Shown here piece by piece: positions 23,626 through 32,436 of a DNA stretch of 64,000 bases (positions are counted from its first letter, which is position 1; each line of letters starts with the position of its first letter). Both the position numbers and the translations under genes were made by a program. The stretch is from contig NZ_JAERRA010000001.1 in assembly GCF_016735685.1 (NCBI RefSeq), positions 1,302,001-1,366,000 of the forward strand, written 5' to 3'. The notes under the pieces were generated by a model. The model was not told the DNA's origin and did no database searches. It was given only the letters and a program-made list of their open reading frames with translations. This DNA is from Piscinibacter lacus (GTDB lineage Bacteria > Pseudomonadota > Gammaproteobacteria > Burkholderiales > Burkholderiaceae_C).

Positions 23626-24267
23626 ATGGAAATCGACCCGGCCCCCCCGGTCAAGCGGGGTCGCCCGCGCGACCCGGAGCGCCAGCGCCGCGTGCTCGAA
23701 GCCGCGGCCGAGCACTTCCAGCGCGAGGGCTTCGCCGGCACCAGCATGGAGGCGGTGGCCGCCAGCTCGGGCGTGTCGAAGATGACGATCTACAGCTACT
23801 TCCCGAGCAAGGAGCAGTTGTTCGAGGCCTGCATCGCCGCGCGCATCGACGCCGTCTTCGCCTTCGACCGCCTGCCGCCCACCGATCTGCAGGACCCGGC
23901 CCGGCTGCTGCGCCACCTGGGCCGCAGCTTCCTGAGCCTGATGCGCGACCCCGGCGTGATCGGCATGCATCGCGCCCTGTATGCCGCGGCCGGCCAGCAT
24001 CCCGGGGCCTGCGCGAGCTTCTTCGCCCAGGGCCCGCGCCGCCTGACCGACCAGCTTGCCGAGGCCCTGCGCGCCCTGCATGCGGCCGGCAGCCTGAGCG
24101 TGCCCGATGCGGCGCGCGCGGCCGACCAGTTCTATGCGCTCTTCCTCGGCCGCGACCACTGCGCGGCCCTGCTCGGCCTGCCGCTGCCTGCGGCCCGTGC
24201 CGACGAGGCGACGGTCGAGGCGAATGTGGCGATGTTCCTGCGCGCCCACGCGCCCCAGGCGCGCTGA
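23626..24267 (+). CDS. TetR/AcrR family transcriptional repressor
   Basis: This 213-residue regulator has an N-terminal helix-turn-helix: RRVLEAAAEHFQREGFAGTSMEAVAASSGVSKMTIYSYFPSKEQLF across residues ~21-66, a clean TetR_N signature. The C-terminal ligand domain (RLLRHLGRSFLSLMRDPGVIGMHR) resembles the AefR-like TetR_C group. It is divergent from the efflux operon, with 64 bp between the start codons that contain a strong palindrome. The parsimonious role is a local repressor of the pump, relieved by a pump substrate. The ligand is unknown. Confidence 0.94.
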   Translation: MEIDPAPPVKRGRPRDPERQRRVLEAAAEHFQREGFAGTSMEAVAASSGVSKMTIYSYFPSKEQLFEACIAARIDAVFAFDRLPPTDLQDPARLLRHLGRSFLSLMRDPGVIGMHRALYAAAGQHPGACASFFAQGPRRLTDQLAEALRALHAAGSLSVPDAARAADQFYALFLGRDHCAALLGLPLPAARADEATVEANVAMFLRAHAPQAR

Positions 24268-24274
24268 GCCCGCT

Positions 24275-24445
24275 TCAGCGCATGCGCCGGGCCCGGCCGC
24301 GCGGGCTGCGGTTGCGCCAGAGCGCCAGCACCTCCATCAGGCCCCAGACCACCGCCCCCGCCAGCGCCGCCGGCTGGATGCGGGCACGTCGCGGCGCACG
24401 GGTGCGCGGGGGGGCCAGGAGGGAAGGGGGCAGGGGCTTGGACAT
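24275..24445 (-). CDS. Small putative single-pass membrane protein
   Basis: A 56-residue frame lies between tetR and the peptidase gene. It has a basic, Pro-rich N-terminus (SKPLPPSLLAPPRTRAPRRAR), one hydrophobic segment (ALAGAVVWGLMEVLALW, residues ~26-42) and a strongly basic C-terminus (RSPRGRARRMR). It converges on tetR with 7 bp between the stops. The predicted topology is one membrane helix with positive charge on both sides. No good Shine-Dalgarno was seen, so existence rests on codon bias and the clear hydrophobic segment. No function is suggested. Confidence 0.45.
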   Translation of the reverse strand: MSKPLPPSLLAPPRTRAPRRARIQPAALAGAVVWGLMEVLALWRNRSPRGRARRMR

Positions 24446-24608
24446 GCCGCGATGCTCGTCGGCGGCCGTGACGCATCCGTGACAGGTGCCTGCGCGCGGG
24501 GCGCGGCGGCGGCAAGGCCCGTCCTTGTCATCGTTCGGTCACACGCCGGCCGGGGTCGGGCGATTACGCTGGTCGGCTTCCGCCGTCGCCTGCCCCACGA
24601 GTCCCCGC

Positions 24609-25625
24609 TTGCCTGCCCCATCGCCTGCCGCGCTGCTGCGCCTTGAGGAGCTGCTGGCCGCAGCGGGCGGCGCCGCCCGCCACCGCTTGCTGGGCTGGGT
24701 CGACGACGGCGGCGAGCGCCTGCCCCTGCATGCCATCCTGCTGGGCAATCCCGACCCGGGCCTGCCGGCCCTGGGCTTCTTCGGCGGCGTGCACGGCCTG
24801 GAGCGCATCGGCGCCGAAGCCGTCATCGCCTACCTGCACAGCCTCGTCGCCCGCCTGGGCTGGGACCGGGGCTTGCAGCACCAGCTCGACCACCTGCAAC
24901 TCGTCTTCATGCCCCTTGTGAATCCGGGCGGGCTGCGGCGCGGCACCCGGGCCAATCCGCGCGGCGTGGACCTGATGCGCAATGCCCCGGTCGAGGCCCA
25001 GGGGCCGGTGCCCTTTCTCGTCGGCGGCCAGCGCTTCAGCCCGGGCCTGCCCTGGTACCGCGGCGCGGCCGGCGCGGCGATGGAGGTGGAGAGCGCCGCC
25101 CTGTGCGAACTGGTCGAGGCCGAGCTGCTTTCGCGGCCCTTCGCCCTGGCGCTGGACTGCCATTCCGGCTTCGGCTCGCGCGACCGGCTGTGGTTTCCCC
25201 ATGCCCACACGCCCGAGCCCATGGCGCCGCTGCCCGAGGTGCATGCCCTGGGCCGCATCCTGGCGCAGAGCCATCCCCACCACCGCTATGTGCTGGAGCC
25301 GCAAAGCCGCCAGTACCTGGCGCATGGCGACCTGTGGGACCACCTGCTGCTGCGCGCCGCCGGGCGGCCGCCCGGCAGCTTCCTGCCGCTGACGCTGGAG
25401 ATGGGATCCTGGCTGTGGGTGCGCAAGAACCCGCGCCAGCTCTTCCGCCGCGACGGGCTCTTCAATCCCATGATCGCCCACCGTCAGCAGCGGGTGCTGC
25501 GGCGGCATCTGGGCCTGTTCGATTTCCTCGCGCGGGCCACCCAGTCGCATGCCGCATGGTGCCCGCAGGGCGCGGCCCGCGAGCAGGAGCGCGCCCTGGC
25601 CCTGGCGCGCTGGTACGCGGCATGA
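24609..25625 (+). CDS. M14-like zinc carboxypeptidase/deacylase family protein
   Basis: The M14-type active site can be read in order (numbering from the TTG start): GGVHGLERIG gives zinc ligands His62 and Glu65, ANPRGVDLMRN holds the substrate-binding Asn-Arg, LDCHSGFG gives the third ligand His185, and LTLEMGSW carries the catalytic Glu264. The length of ~338 residues is suitable for a single catalytic domain without signal peptide, so it is probably cytoplasmic. The start is uncertain: TTG at 24609 gives a compact N-terminus, while an ATG at 24486 would add 41 residues of poor quality. The alpha/beta hydrolase gene overlaps its stop by 4 bp, so the two are probably co-translated. Confidence 0.82.
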   Translation: MPAPSPAALLRLEELLAAAGGAARHRLLGWVDDGGERLPLHAILLGNPDPGLPALGFFGGVHGLERIGAEAVIAYLHSLVARLGWDRGLQHQLDHLQLVFMPLVNPGGLRRGTRANPRGVDLMRNAPVEAQGPVPFLVGGQRFSPGLPWYRGAAGAAMEVESAALCELVEAELLSRPFALALDCHSGFGSRDRLWFPHAHTPEPMAPLPEVHALGRILAQSHPHHRYVLEPQSRQYLAHGDLWDHLLLRAAGRPPGSFLPLTLEMGSWLWVRKNPRQLFRRDGLFNPMIAHRQQRVLRRHLGLFDFLARATQSHAAWCPQGAAREQERALALARWYAA

Positions 25626-26491
25626 GCCGGGCGGGATCCCCGACAAGCCCTGCGCCCGCACCCTGCTGGGTGCTGCTGCGCGGCCTGGCGCGCGAATCCG
25701 GCCACTGGGGCGACTTTCCCGAGCGCCTGCGTCAGGCCCTGCCCGGCAGCCGGGTGCTGACGCCCGACCTGCCTGGCACCGGCCTGCGCCATCGCGAGCC
25801 GGGCCCGGCCTCGATCGAGGCCCTGACCGCCGCGCTGCGCGCGGCCCTGCCGCCCGGCCTGGGGCCGCTGCATCTGCTAGGCCTGTCCCTGGGCGGCATG
25901 GTGGCGACGGCCTGGGCGCGCCGCCATCCGGAGGAGCTGGCCAGCCTCACCCTGCTCAACACCAGCCTGCGGCCCCATGCCGGCCCGACGCAGCGCCTGC
26001 GCCCTGCCGCCTGGCCCATGCTGCTGCGGCACCTGCTGGGGCCGACCGGCGACCTGTCGGCCCGCGAGGCGACGATCCTGGCCTGGACCAGCGCCCGCCA
26101 TGCCGGCGACCCGGTGCTGCCGCAGGCCTGGGCGGCGCTGGCCCGCCGCCACCCTATGCGCCGCCTCACCGTGGCCCGGCAGTTGTTCGCGGCGGCCCGC
26201 TTCCATGCCCTGGCGCCGCCCTGGCCGACGCGGGCCGCGGCCGGCTCGCCCGCGCCCAAGCCCATCCGAATTGCCTGCGGTCTGCAGGATCGCCTGGTGA
26301 GCCCCGCCTGCTCGGAAGCCCTGGCTGCCGCCTGGGGCCTGCCCCTGCTGCGCCTGCCGCAGGCCGGCCACGACCTGAGCCTGGATGCCGGCGCCGAGCT
26401 GGCCGACTGGCTGGCCCGCGAGACCGCGGCCACGGCCGCGCCCGACCCGCTCAGCGGAACACGGCCAGCGCCTTCTCCAGCGCCATCGTGA
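25622..26491 (+). CDS. Alpha/beta hydrolase
   Basis: This 289-residue protein shows a full catalytic triad: nucleophile Ser89 in LLGLSLGGMVA, Asp224 in CGLQDRLVSP and His251 in AGHDLSLD. The oxyanion region near residue 19 reads LLRGLARESGHWGDF. It resembles small esterase or lipase-type hydrolases, and the substrate is unknown. The ATG overlaps the stop of the M14-like gene (ATGA), suggesting a two-gene operon with a peptidase or deacylase. Its last 41 bases overlap the end of fliR on the opposite strand, so the two genes share sequence tail to tail. Confidence 0.88.
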   Translation: MSRAGSPTSPAPAPCWVLLRGLARESGHWGDFPERLRQALPGSRVLTPDLPGTGLRHREPGPASIEALTAALRAALPPGLGPLHLLGLSLGGMVATAWARRHPEELASLTLLNTSLRPHAGPTQRLRPAAWPMLLRHLLGPTGDLSAREATILAWTSARHAGDPVLPQAWAALARRHPMRRLTVARQLFAAARFHALAPPWPTRAAAGSPAPKPIRIACGLQDRLVSPACSEALAAAWGLPLLRLPQAGHDLSLDAGAELADWLARETAATAAPDPLSGTRPAPSPAPS

Positions 26492-27212
26492 AGGGCGCCT
26501 CCATCAGCGGCAGCGTGAGCGCCATGCCGATCAGGCCCACGCCCAGGGTGATGGGAAAGCCGATCGCGAAGACATTGAGCTGCTGCGCGACCCGCGCCAC
26601 CACGCCCAGGGCCAGGTTGACGAAGAGCAGCATGCCCAGGATGGGCAGGGCGATCCACAGGCCGAGGCGGAAGACCTCCGCCCCCCAGGCCTGCGGCTGA
26701 AGCTGCTGCAGCACCGCCATCGGCGAGCCCGTGGCCGGGAAGAGCTGGAAGCTGTCGATCACCGCCGCGCTCAGCATCAGGTGGCCGTGCACGGTGATGA
26801 AGATCCAGGCCGCCAGCGTGCCGTAGAAGCGGCTGACGGCGGTGGACTGGCTGCCGCTCATCGGGTCGAAGAAGGCCGCGAAGTTCAGGCCCATCTGCAG
26901 GCCGACCAGCTCGCCCGCGTATTCCAGCGCGGCGAAGACGATGCGTGCGGCCAGGCCGATCGTCACGCCGACCAGTACGTTCTGCACCACCGCCTCCAGC
27001 GCCGCCGCACCATCGAGCGGTATGGCCGCGCTGGCCGGCAGCGTGGCCTGCGCGGCCAGGGCCACCAGGAAGGCCAGGCCGATCTTCAGCCGCATCGGCA
27101 CGGCCTTCACGCCGATCACCGGCGCGCTGGCGAACAGCGCCAGCATGCGCAGGAAGGGCCACAGGATGGGGCCGATCCAGGCCGCGAGCTGGGCCTCGCC
27201 GATCGAGATCAA
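26451..27212 (-). CDS. fliR: Flagellar export apparatus protein FliR
   Basis: The 253-residue integral membrane protein of the flagellar type III export gate has about six hydrophobic segments, starting with LAAWIGPILWPFLRMLALFASAPVIG, and conserved VPMRLKIGLAFLVAL. The segment GELVGLQMGLNFAAFFDPMSGSQS near residue 100 is a strong FliR marker. FliR forms the core export pore with FliP and FliQ. It is the last gene of fliLMNOPQR, 10 bp after fliQ. Its end overlaps a hydrolase gene on the opposite strand by 41 bp. Confidence 0.95.
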   Translation of the reverse strand: MISIGEAQLAAWIGPILWPFLRMLALFASAPVIGVKAVPMRLKIGLAFLVALAAQATLPASAAIPLDGAAALEAVVQNVLVGVTIGLAARIVFAALEYAGELVGLQMGLNFAAFFDPMSGSQSTAVSRFYGTLAAWIFITVHGHLMLSAAVIDSFQLFPATGSPMAVLQQLQPQAWGAEVFRLGLWIALPILGMLLFVNLALGVVARVAQQLNVFAIGFPITLGVGLIGMALTLPLMEAPFTMALEKALAVFR

Positions 27213-27222
27213 GGCCGGGGCC

Positions 27223-27492
27223 TCAGCCGACCACGCCGGGGATGGCCTGCAGCATGCGCTGCAGGTACTCGACCAGGCTGCTCAGCATCCACGGCCCGGC
27301 CAGGGCCAGCACCGCACAGGCCGCGACCAGCTTGGGCACGAAGGACAGGGTGGCCTCGTGCAACTGCGTGGCCGCCTGCACGATGCTGATGACCAGGCCC
27401 ACGGCCAGCACGGTCAGCAGCAGCGGCGCGGCCAGGGTCAGCAGCAGCAGCAGGCCCTGCTGGCCGAAAGTGATGACTTGCTGGGGGTCCAT
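27223..27492 (-). CDS. fliQ: Flagellar export apparatus protein FliQ
   Basis: The 89-residue protein has two hydrophobic hairpin segments (LLLLLTLAAPLLLTVLAVGLVIS and LVAACAVLALAGPWMLSSLV) flanking the conserved IVQAATQLHEATLSFVPK loop. Length and pattern are standard for FliQ, which packs around the FliP-FliR pore. It lies 16 bp downstream of fliP and 10 bp upstream of fliR. Confidence 0.95.
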   Translation of the reverse strand: MDPQQVITFGQQGLLLLLTLAAPLLLTVLAVGLVISIVQAATQLHEATLSFVPKLVAACAVLALAGPWMLSSLVEYLQRMLQAIPGVVG

Positions 27493-27508
27493 GGCCCGGT
27501 CTCGCGGT

Positions 27509-28276
27509 TCAGGTGGCGAAGGAGGCGGCCAGCGAACCCAGCAGCAGGTTCCAGCCGTCGGCCAGCACGAAGAGCATCAGCTTGAAGGGCAGGGCCACCA
27601 TCACGGGGCTCAGCATCATCATGCCCAGGCTCATCAGCACGCTGGCCACGATCATGTCGATGACCAGGAAGGGAATGAAGATCAGGAAGCCGATCTGGAA
27701 GGCGCTTTTCAGCTCGCTGGTGACGAAGGCCGGCACCAGCACGCGGAAGGGCGCGTCCTCGGGCTTGAGGTCCTCGGGCAGCTTGGCCAGGCGGCCGAAG
27801 AGGGCCAGGTCGCTCTGCCGCGTCTGCTTGAGCATGAAGCTGCGCATGGGGCCCTGGGCCCGGTCGATCGCTTCCTCGAAGCCGATCTGCTGCGCGGCAT
27901 AGGGCTGCCAGGCCTCGCTGTAGACCTTGTCGACCGTCGGGCCCATCACGAACAGGGTCAGGAAGAGGCTCAGGCCGATCAGCACCTGGTTGGGCGGCGC
28001 CGAGGGCGTGCCCAGGGCCTGGCGCAGCAGGCTCAGCACGATGACGATGCGGGTGAAGCCCGTCATCATCAGCAGCAGGGCCGGCAGGAAGCCGAGGGCG
28101 GTGAAGAACAGCAAGGTCTGCACCGGCACCGAGTAGCTGCTGCCCCCGGCCGACTGGCCGATGATCAGCGGCAGGCCGGGGCCGGCCGTATCCTGGGCCG
28201 CAGCCAGGCCCGCCACGCAGGCCAAGCCCAGGGCGAGGGCGCCCCTGCGCAGACAGCGCATCGCATCGACAGGCAT
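27509..28276 (-). CDS. fliP: Flagellar export apparatus protein FliP
   Basis: The 255-residue protein begins with a cleavable signal peptide ([19 protein letters not shown]), as FliP does. Hydrophobic segments and the hallmark blocks [44 protein letters not shown] and the C-terminal [27 protein letters not shown] follow. It forms the pentameric part of the export gate pore with FliR and FliQ. A GGAG Shine-Dalgarno is 4 bases before the chosen ATG. A second in-frame ATG five codons later (28261) is possible. It sits between fliO (14 bp) and fliQ (16 bp). Confidence 0.95.
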   Translation of the reverse strand: MPVDAMRCLRRGALALGLACVAGLAAAQDTAGPGLPLIIGQSAGGSSYSVPVQTLLFFTALGFLPALLLMMTGFTRIVIVLSLLRQALGTPSAPPNQVLIGLSLFLTLFVMGPTVDKVYSEAWQPYAAQQIGFEEAIDRAQGPMRSFMLKQTRQSDLALFGRLAKLPEDLKPEDAPFRVLVPAFVTSELKSAFQIGFLIFIPFLVIDMIVASVLMSLGMMMLSPVMVALPFKLMLFVLADGWNLLLGSLAASFAT

Positions 28277-28290
28277 GGGATCTCCGGCTT

Positions 28291-28641
28291 TCAGCGACGC
28301 GGATGCAGCCGGATCACCGGGGCCTTGGGCGGCGGCGGCGGGGCCACCGCCTCGGCCGGCGGGCGGCTGAGGGTGTGCAGGGTCTGCATGCCCTGGGGGG
28401 TCACGCCAACGATGAGCCAGCGGCGCTCCTCGCCCTGGCCGACTTCCAGCGTCAGCACCTGCTGCTGCGGCCCCACCGGCAGGCGGCTGATCAGCCGCGC
28501 CGGCACGGGCCAGGCCCGGGCCGCCGTGGCCCCCAGTTGCGCCCCCAGCGGCGAGCGCTTGAGCAGCCACAGCAGCAGCGGGATGGCGAGCACCGTCAGG
28601 GCAAAACCCAGCAGCGCGGAAGGCATCGAGGACAGGTCCAT
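28291..28641 (-). CDS. fliO: Flagellar protein FliO
   Basis: This 116-residue protein has an N-terminal membrane helix ([19 protein letters not shown]) and a cytoplasmic domain with [39 protein letters not shown], typical of FliO, which helps FliP oligomerise. The C-terminus is Pro-rich ([11 protein letters not shown]). Its position between fliN and fliP supports the call, since FliO is poorly conserved in sequence. It starts 6 bp after the fliN stop. Confidence 0.9.
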   Translation of the reverse strand: MDLSSMPSALLGFALTVLAIPLLLWLLKRSPLGAQLGATAARAWPVPARLISRLPVGPQQQVLTLEVGQGEERRWLIVGVTPQGMQTLHTLSRPPAEAVAPPPPPKAPVIRLHPRR

Positions 28642-28647
28642 GGCGTT

Positions 28648-29091
28648 TCAACCGCGGCTCAGGCGGCGCATGCGTTCGCTCGGCGTGACGATGTCGGTCA
28701 GCCGGATGCCGAACTTGTCATTGACGACGACCACCTCGCCCTGGGCGATCAGGTAGCCGTTGACCAGCACGTCCATCGGCTCGCCGGCCAGGGCATCAAG
28801 CTCGACCACCGAGCCCTGGGCCAGTTGCAGGATGTGCTTGATCGGGATGCGGGTGCGGCCCAGCTCCACGGTGAGCTGCACCGGGATGTCCAGGATCATG
28901 TTGATGTCGTGCCCAGCCGCCGCCACGCCCTGCGGCGTGAAGCTGGCGAAGGGCGCGGGCGCCACCGACTCGGCCTGCACCAGCTCCTGCGGCTGGGGCG
29001 GCCGGGCGGGGGCCTGCTGTTCCAGCGCGGCGGCCCATTCGGCGGCCATCGCGTCCTGTTCGGCGCCGGTGTCGGGGGGGGCGTCAGCCAT
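28648..29091 (-). CDS. fliN: Flagellar motor switch protein FliN
   Basis: The 147-residue C-ring protein has a variable acidic N-terminus and a conserved SpoA domain (residues ~70-145): [48 protein letters not shown], followed by [18 protein letters not shown]. The ATG at 29091 is preferred because GGAG lies 6 bases upstream of it, while an ATG four codons earlier lacks one. It overlaps the fliM end by 8 bp, consistent with coupled synthesis of the two C-ring partners. Confidence 0.95.
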   Translation of the reverse strand: MADAPPDTGAEQDAMAAEWAAALEQQAPARPPQPQELVQAESVAPAPFASFTPQGVAAAGHDINMILDIPVQLTVELGRTRIPIKHILQLAQGSVVELDALAGEPMDVLVNGYLIAQGEVVVVNDKFGIRLTDIVTPSERMRRLSRG

Positions 29092-30085
29092 GGGGGTCTC
29101 CAAGCCAGCTCAGGGCCTGGCCGGTCATGAGTTGATCGATCTTCAGCGCGTACTTGCCGCGGCTCGTGCCGTAGCTGCCCTGGAAGACGGGCACGCCGTC
29201 GACCTTGGCCTCGACATGCGGGCCGAGGTCCAGCTCGATGAAGTCGCCGGGCTTCATCGCCAGCAACTGCTCCACCGTCGCCGGGGCCTGGGCCAGCTCG
29301 ACGACCAGCTCGACCTCGGCCGCCTGGATCTCGTGCGTCAGCAGCTTGACCCAGCGGCGGTCGTGCTCGGAGCTGTCGCCCTGCACGGTCGAATAGAGCG
29401 TGTCGCGGATCGGCTCCAGCGTAGCGTAGGGAATGCAGAAATGGATCATCCCGGTCGTGTCGCCCACCTCCAGCGTGAAGGAGGTCGACACCACGATCTC
29501 GCTGGGCGCGGCCACATTGGCGAACTGCGGCTGCATCTCCGAGCGCTGGTATTCCAGCTCGATCGGGTACACGCCCTGCCACGCCTTGCGGTACTCGGTG
29601 GTGATCACATCGACCAGCCGGGCGATCACCCGCAGCTCGGTGGGCGAGAAGTCGCGGCCCTCGATGCGTGCGTGGAACTTGCCCGCGCCGCCGAACAGCG
29701 CATCGATCACCGCGAAGACCAGGGTCGGGTCGCAGACGATGAGCCCGCTGCCGCGCAGCGGTCGCACGCTGACGATGTTGAAGTTCGTCGGCACGACGAT
29801 CTCGCGCAGGAAGGCGCTGTACTTCTGCACCTTGATCGCGCCCACCGCCACCTCCGGCGTGCGCCGGATCATGTTGAACAGGCCGATGCGGATGTTGCGC
29901 GAGAAGCGCTCGTTGACGATCTCCATCGTCGGCATGCGCCCGCGGACGATGCGCTCCTGGCTCGCGATGTTGTAGTCGCGGATGCCACCGGTTTGCTCGG
30001 GCGTGGCATCGAGCTTCTGGCTTTCGCCGGTGATGCCCTGCAGCAGCGCATCGACTTCGTCCTGCGACAGGATCTGCTGGTTCAT
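29084..30085 (-). CDS. fliM: Flagellar motor switch protein FliM
   Basis: The 333-residue switch protein opens with the CheY-P-binding peptide ILSQDEVDALLQGI (residues 5-18). The middle domain (ERIVRGRMPTMEIVNERFSRNIRIGLFNMIRRTPEV, and the GGxG-type DALFGGAGKFHARIEGRDFSPTE) and a C-terminal SpoA domain complete it. Its length equals E. coli FliM. The start is the ATG just before the conserved N-terminal peptide. A longer frame upstream is not coding-like. FliM links FliG and FliN in the C-ring and receives the chemotaxis signal from CheY encoded at 48294. Confidence 0.97.
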   Translation of the reverse strand: MNQQILSQDEVDALLQGITGESQKLDATPEQTGGIRDYNIASQERIVRGRMPTMEIVNERFSRNIRIGLFNMIRRTPEVAVGAIKVQKYSAFLREIVVPTNFNIVSVRPLRGSGLIVCDPTLVFAVIDALFGGAGKFHARIEGRDFSPTELRVIARLVDVITTEYRKAWQGVYPIELEYQRSEMQPQFANVAAPSEIVVSTSFTLEVGDTTGMIHFCIPYATLEPIRDTLYSTVQGDSSEHDRRWVKLLTHEIQAAEVELVVELAQAPATVEQLLAMKPGDFIELDLGPHVEAKVDGVPVFQGSYGTSRGKYALKIDQLMTGQALSWLGDPHG

Positions 30086-30128
30086 CTCGGCGTTCTCGCG
30101 GCGGGTCCGGCGGGCGGGCGGGGGAGGC

Positions 30129-30737
30129 TCACTGGATGATGAAGCTGGAGAAGTGGACTTGCTCGACCGGCACATGCACGGCCGGCTTGCGCTTCTTGCG
30201 CTTCTTGGGCGGCGGGTCGGACTCGGCAGCCTCGTCCTCCTCGTCCTCGATCTCGATGCCCAGCGGCCGCACCGATTCGCGGCGGATCTCGGCGGCCAGC
30301 TTCTCCTTGCCTTCGCGGCTCAGCAGCTCGTCGGCGGTCTTGTGGGCCAGGATCATGATCACGCCGTTGCGGATGGCCGGCATGTAGGTCTTGAGCTGCT
30401 CGGCCACCTTGGCATCGTCCACTTGCAGCGTGATGCCGATCTGGGCGTAGCGCTCGCTCTCGCGGTCGGCCAGGTTCACGACGAAGGGGTCCAGCGGCAA
30501 GAAGGTGGGCGGCACGCCGGCCTCGGCCTTCTTGGCCGGATGGGCCGGCTCGGCCTGCTCGATGGGCTCGCCGTACTCGTCCAGCTCGGGCTCGGCCTGG
30601 GGCTTGAGCAGGAAGAAGGCCGCAGCCCCGCCGCCCAGCAGCAGCACGAGCACCAGGCCCAGGATCAGGAAGAGCTTCTTCTTGCCCTTCTTGGCGGGCG
30701 GGGTGGCCGCGTCGGCGGTGGCGGCGGCTGCGGACAT
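30129..30737 (-). CDS. fliL: Flagellar basal body-associated protein FliL
   Basis: The 202-residue protein has a short Lys-rich cytoplasmic tail (AKKGKKK), a single membrane helix (LFLILGLVLVLLLGGGAAAFFLL, residues ~22-44) and a periplasmic domain with PLDPFVVNLADRESERYAQIGITLQV, the FliL hallmark. An inserted basic segment (PKKRKKRK) lies near the end before HFSSFIIQ. AAGGAG lies 8 bases before the ATG. It is the first gene of fliLMNOPQR, separated from fliK by a 173-bp gap with a possible terminator. FliL acts at the stator-rotor interface. Confidence 0.94.
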   Translation of the reverse strand: MSAAAATADAATPPAKKGKKKLFLILGLVLVLLLGGGAAAFFLLKPQAEPELDEYGEPIEQAEPAHPAKKAEAGVPPTFLPLDPFVVNLADRESERYAQIGITLQVDDAKVAEQLKTYMPAIRNGVIMILAHKTADELLSREGKEKLAAEIRRESVRPLGIEIEDEEDEAAESDPPPKKRKKRKPAVHVPVEQVHFSSFIIQ

Positions 30738-30864
30738 CGGGGGGGCTCCTTGCGGGTCGGCTTGCGGTCCGCCGGCCCCCGCCTCCGGCAGGGCTGCGAC
30801 GGCGGTCCGTCATGAGGCCATTATTCGGAGCCACCCCCCCGATCCAAGGGCCGATAAGGCGCTG

Positions 30865-30882
30865 GAAAACGCGGCTTTCCGC
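30865..30882 (-). terminator. Weak intrinsic terminator between fliK and fliL
   Basis: On the minus strand GCGG-AAAG-CCGC forms a short GC stem followed by GTTTTCC, within the 173-bp gap after the fliK stop. It is small, so termination is probably partial. Its position fits the usual break between the fliF-K and fliL-R operons. Confidence 0.35.
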
Positions 30883-30910
30883 ACGCCCGCAGTGCGCCGC
30901 GAAGGGCGCT

Positions 30911-32416
30911 TCAGGCGTAGAGATCGAGCCCGCCGGGCCGGCCGTCCCAGGCCCGGGCGGCGAGGGGCGCGGGGCCGGGCGCGTCCGGCGCGGCCAGCGT
31001 GCCGGCCAGCGCGCGGCGGCGCCCCGGGGCGCCCGCCTCGGGCGGCGGCGGGGCTTCGCGGCCGTCGAAGACGCCCCCGCCGCTCAGCGTCAGGCCGCCG
31101 GCCTGCAAGCCCGCGGCCAGCGCGGGCAGGCTGGCCTCCAGGGCCTCGCGGGTGGCGGCCTGGGCGGCATGGAAGTCGATCTGCGCCAGGCTGCCGTCCA
31201 GCACGATGCGCACCGCCACGCTGCCCAGGCCCTCGGGCAGCAGGTGCAGGCGGGCTTCCTGCACGCCCTGGTCGACCCAGGTCTGCATCTGCAGGGCCAG
31301 GGCCCGGCCGAAATCGACCGCCTCGGGCGGCACGCTCAGGCGCAGGGCCGGAACGGGCTCGCTGCCCGTGGGCGGGGCGCCGGCTGCGGTGGCCGAGGGC
31401 GCGAAGCCGGCGGCCAGGGCGGGCTCGGCCGGCCGGGCTGCGGGCGCGCTGGCCTGGGCTCCGGCTTCGCTGCTCGGGCGGTCCGTGGGGGGGTTCTCCG
31501 CTTCGCGCGCGCCCGGGCCGGAGCGGTCCGCAAGCTGGGGCAGGGCATCCGGGTGTGCGGCGCCGGCCGGGGCTTGCGGCGGGGTCGATCGGGCCGGGTC
31601 CCCGGGCGGGGGTGGCAGCAGGTCCGTGCCTTGGGCGGCTTGCGGGGTCGCAGGGTCCGCAAGGGAGGCAGAGGGCTTGGAGGACACGCTCCGGTTCGCC
31701 GGGCCGGATGCACTTGCATCGCTGCCGGAGGCAGCCACCGCGCCGCCCGCTACTGCCGCGGCCCGGGCTTGCAGGCCTTCGGCGGCAGCGGGTGTGCCGG
31801 GCGGGCGGCTTTCAGGCGCGGGTGGCGGCGGCAGGCTGCCGGGCGAGCCATCGGCAGCCCTTGCGCTTGCGGACGCGGTTTCCGCATCGGCATCGGCCTC
31901 GCCCGGAGGCGCGTCGGGGATCGTGGCTTCGTCGGCAGTCCGCGCCGCTCGGGCGGTGCTTGCGGAGGGCAGGCCCGGCTTGCTCGCCGATGCCTGCGCC
32001 GTGTCCGGCCTCTCCCGCAGGCGGGCCGGGTCGGCGGCTTCGGACCGTGTCGCAGCCTCGTTCGCTCCGGCCTGTGCAGCGTTCACGGCGTCGGCAGGCG
32101 GCAGGGCCGACGCCGCCCCGGCCGCGCCGCCCGCCGGGCCGGACCGGGCAGCTTGCTGGCGGGCCTCCATCCGGCGGCTGTCGAGCGAGCGGGCCTCGAT
32201 CTGCCGGGCCTCGTCCTGGCGGTCCTCGCGCTGGCGGTCTTCCTGCCGGGCTTCACCTTGGCGAAGCCGGGCCTGGGCCTCGGCAAGCTCGCCGCGGGCC
32301 TGGCCCAGCCAGGGGCCGAAACCCGGACCGGCCGGGGCGGCAGGCTCAGGGCCTGAGCCTCGGGCCATACGGCCTGCGGCCGGGCCGGTCGGGGGGATGC
32401 TGGAGATCGCGCTCAT
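30911..32416 (-). CDS. fliK: Flagellar hook-length control protein FliK
   Basis: This 501-residue protein has the FliK layout: a long, poorly conserved Ala/Pro/Ser-rich N-terminal region and a conserved C-terminal Flg_hook domain (residues ~365-460) with FGRALALQMQTWVDQGVQEARLHLLPEGLGSVAVRIVLDG. Residues ~47-90 hold a charged Arg/Gln/Glu repeat region (RQEDRQREDRQDEARQIEAR). FliK acts as the molecular ruler that switches FlhB (46344) from hook to filament export. It is the last gene of fliFGHIJK, 20 bp after fliJ. The identity rests on the C-terminal domain and position. Confidence 0.92.
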   Translation of the reverse strand: MSAISSIPPTGPAAGRMARGSGPEPAAPAGPGFGPWLGQARGELAEAQARLRQGEARQEDRQREDRQDEARQIEARSLDSRRMEARQQAARSGPAGGAAGAASALPPADAVNAAQAGANEAATRSEAADPARLRERPDTAQASASKPGLPSASTARAARTADEATIPDAPPGEADADAETASASARAADGSPGSLPPPPAPESRPPGTPAAAEGLQARAAAVAGGAVAASGSDASASGPANRSVSSKPSASLADPATPQAAQGTDLLPPPPGDPARSTPPQAPAGAAHPDALPQLADRSGPGAREAENPPTDRPSSEAGAQASAPAARPAEPALAAGFAPSATAAGAPPTGSEPVPALRLSVPPEAVDFGRALALQMQTWVDQGVQEARLHLLPEGLGSVAVRIVLDGSLAQIDFHAAQAATREALEASLPALAAGLQAGGLTLSGGGVFDGREAPPPPEAGAPGRRRALAGTLAAPDAPGPAPLAARAWDGRPGGLDLYA

Positions 32417-32436
32417 GCTGACCTGGTCCCGTCTTC

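Noticed and set aside
30848..30857. GGCCGATAA on the plus strand upstream of fliL
   Set aside because: It matches a sigma-28 -10 box, but there is no TCAA/TAAA at the right distance and no plus-strand gene for it to drive.
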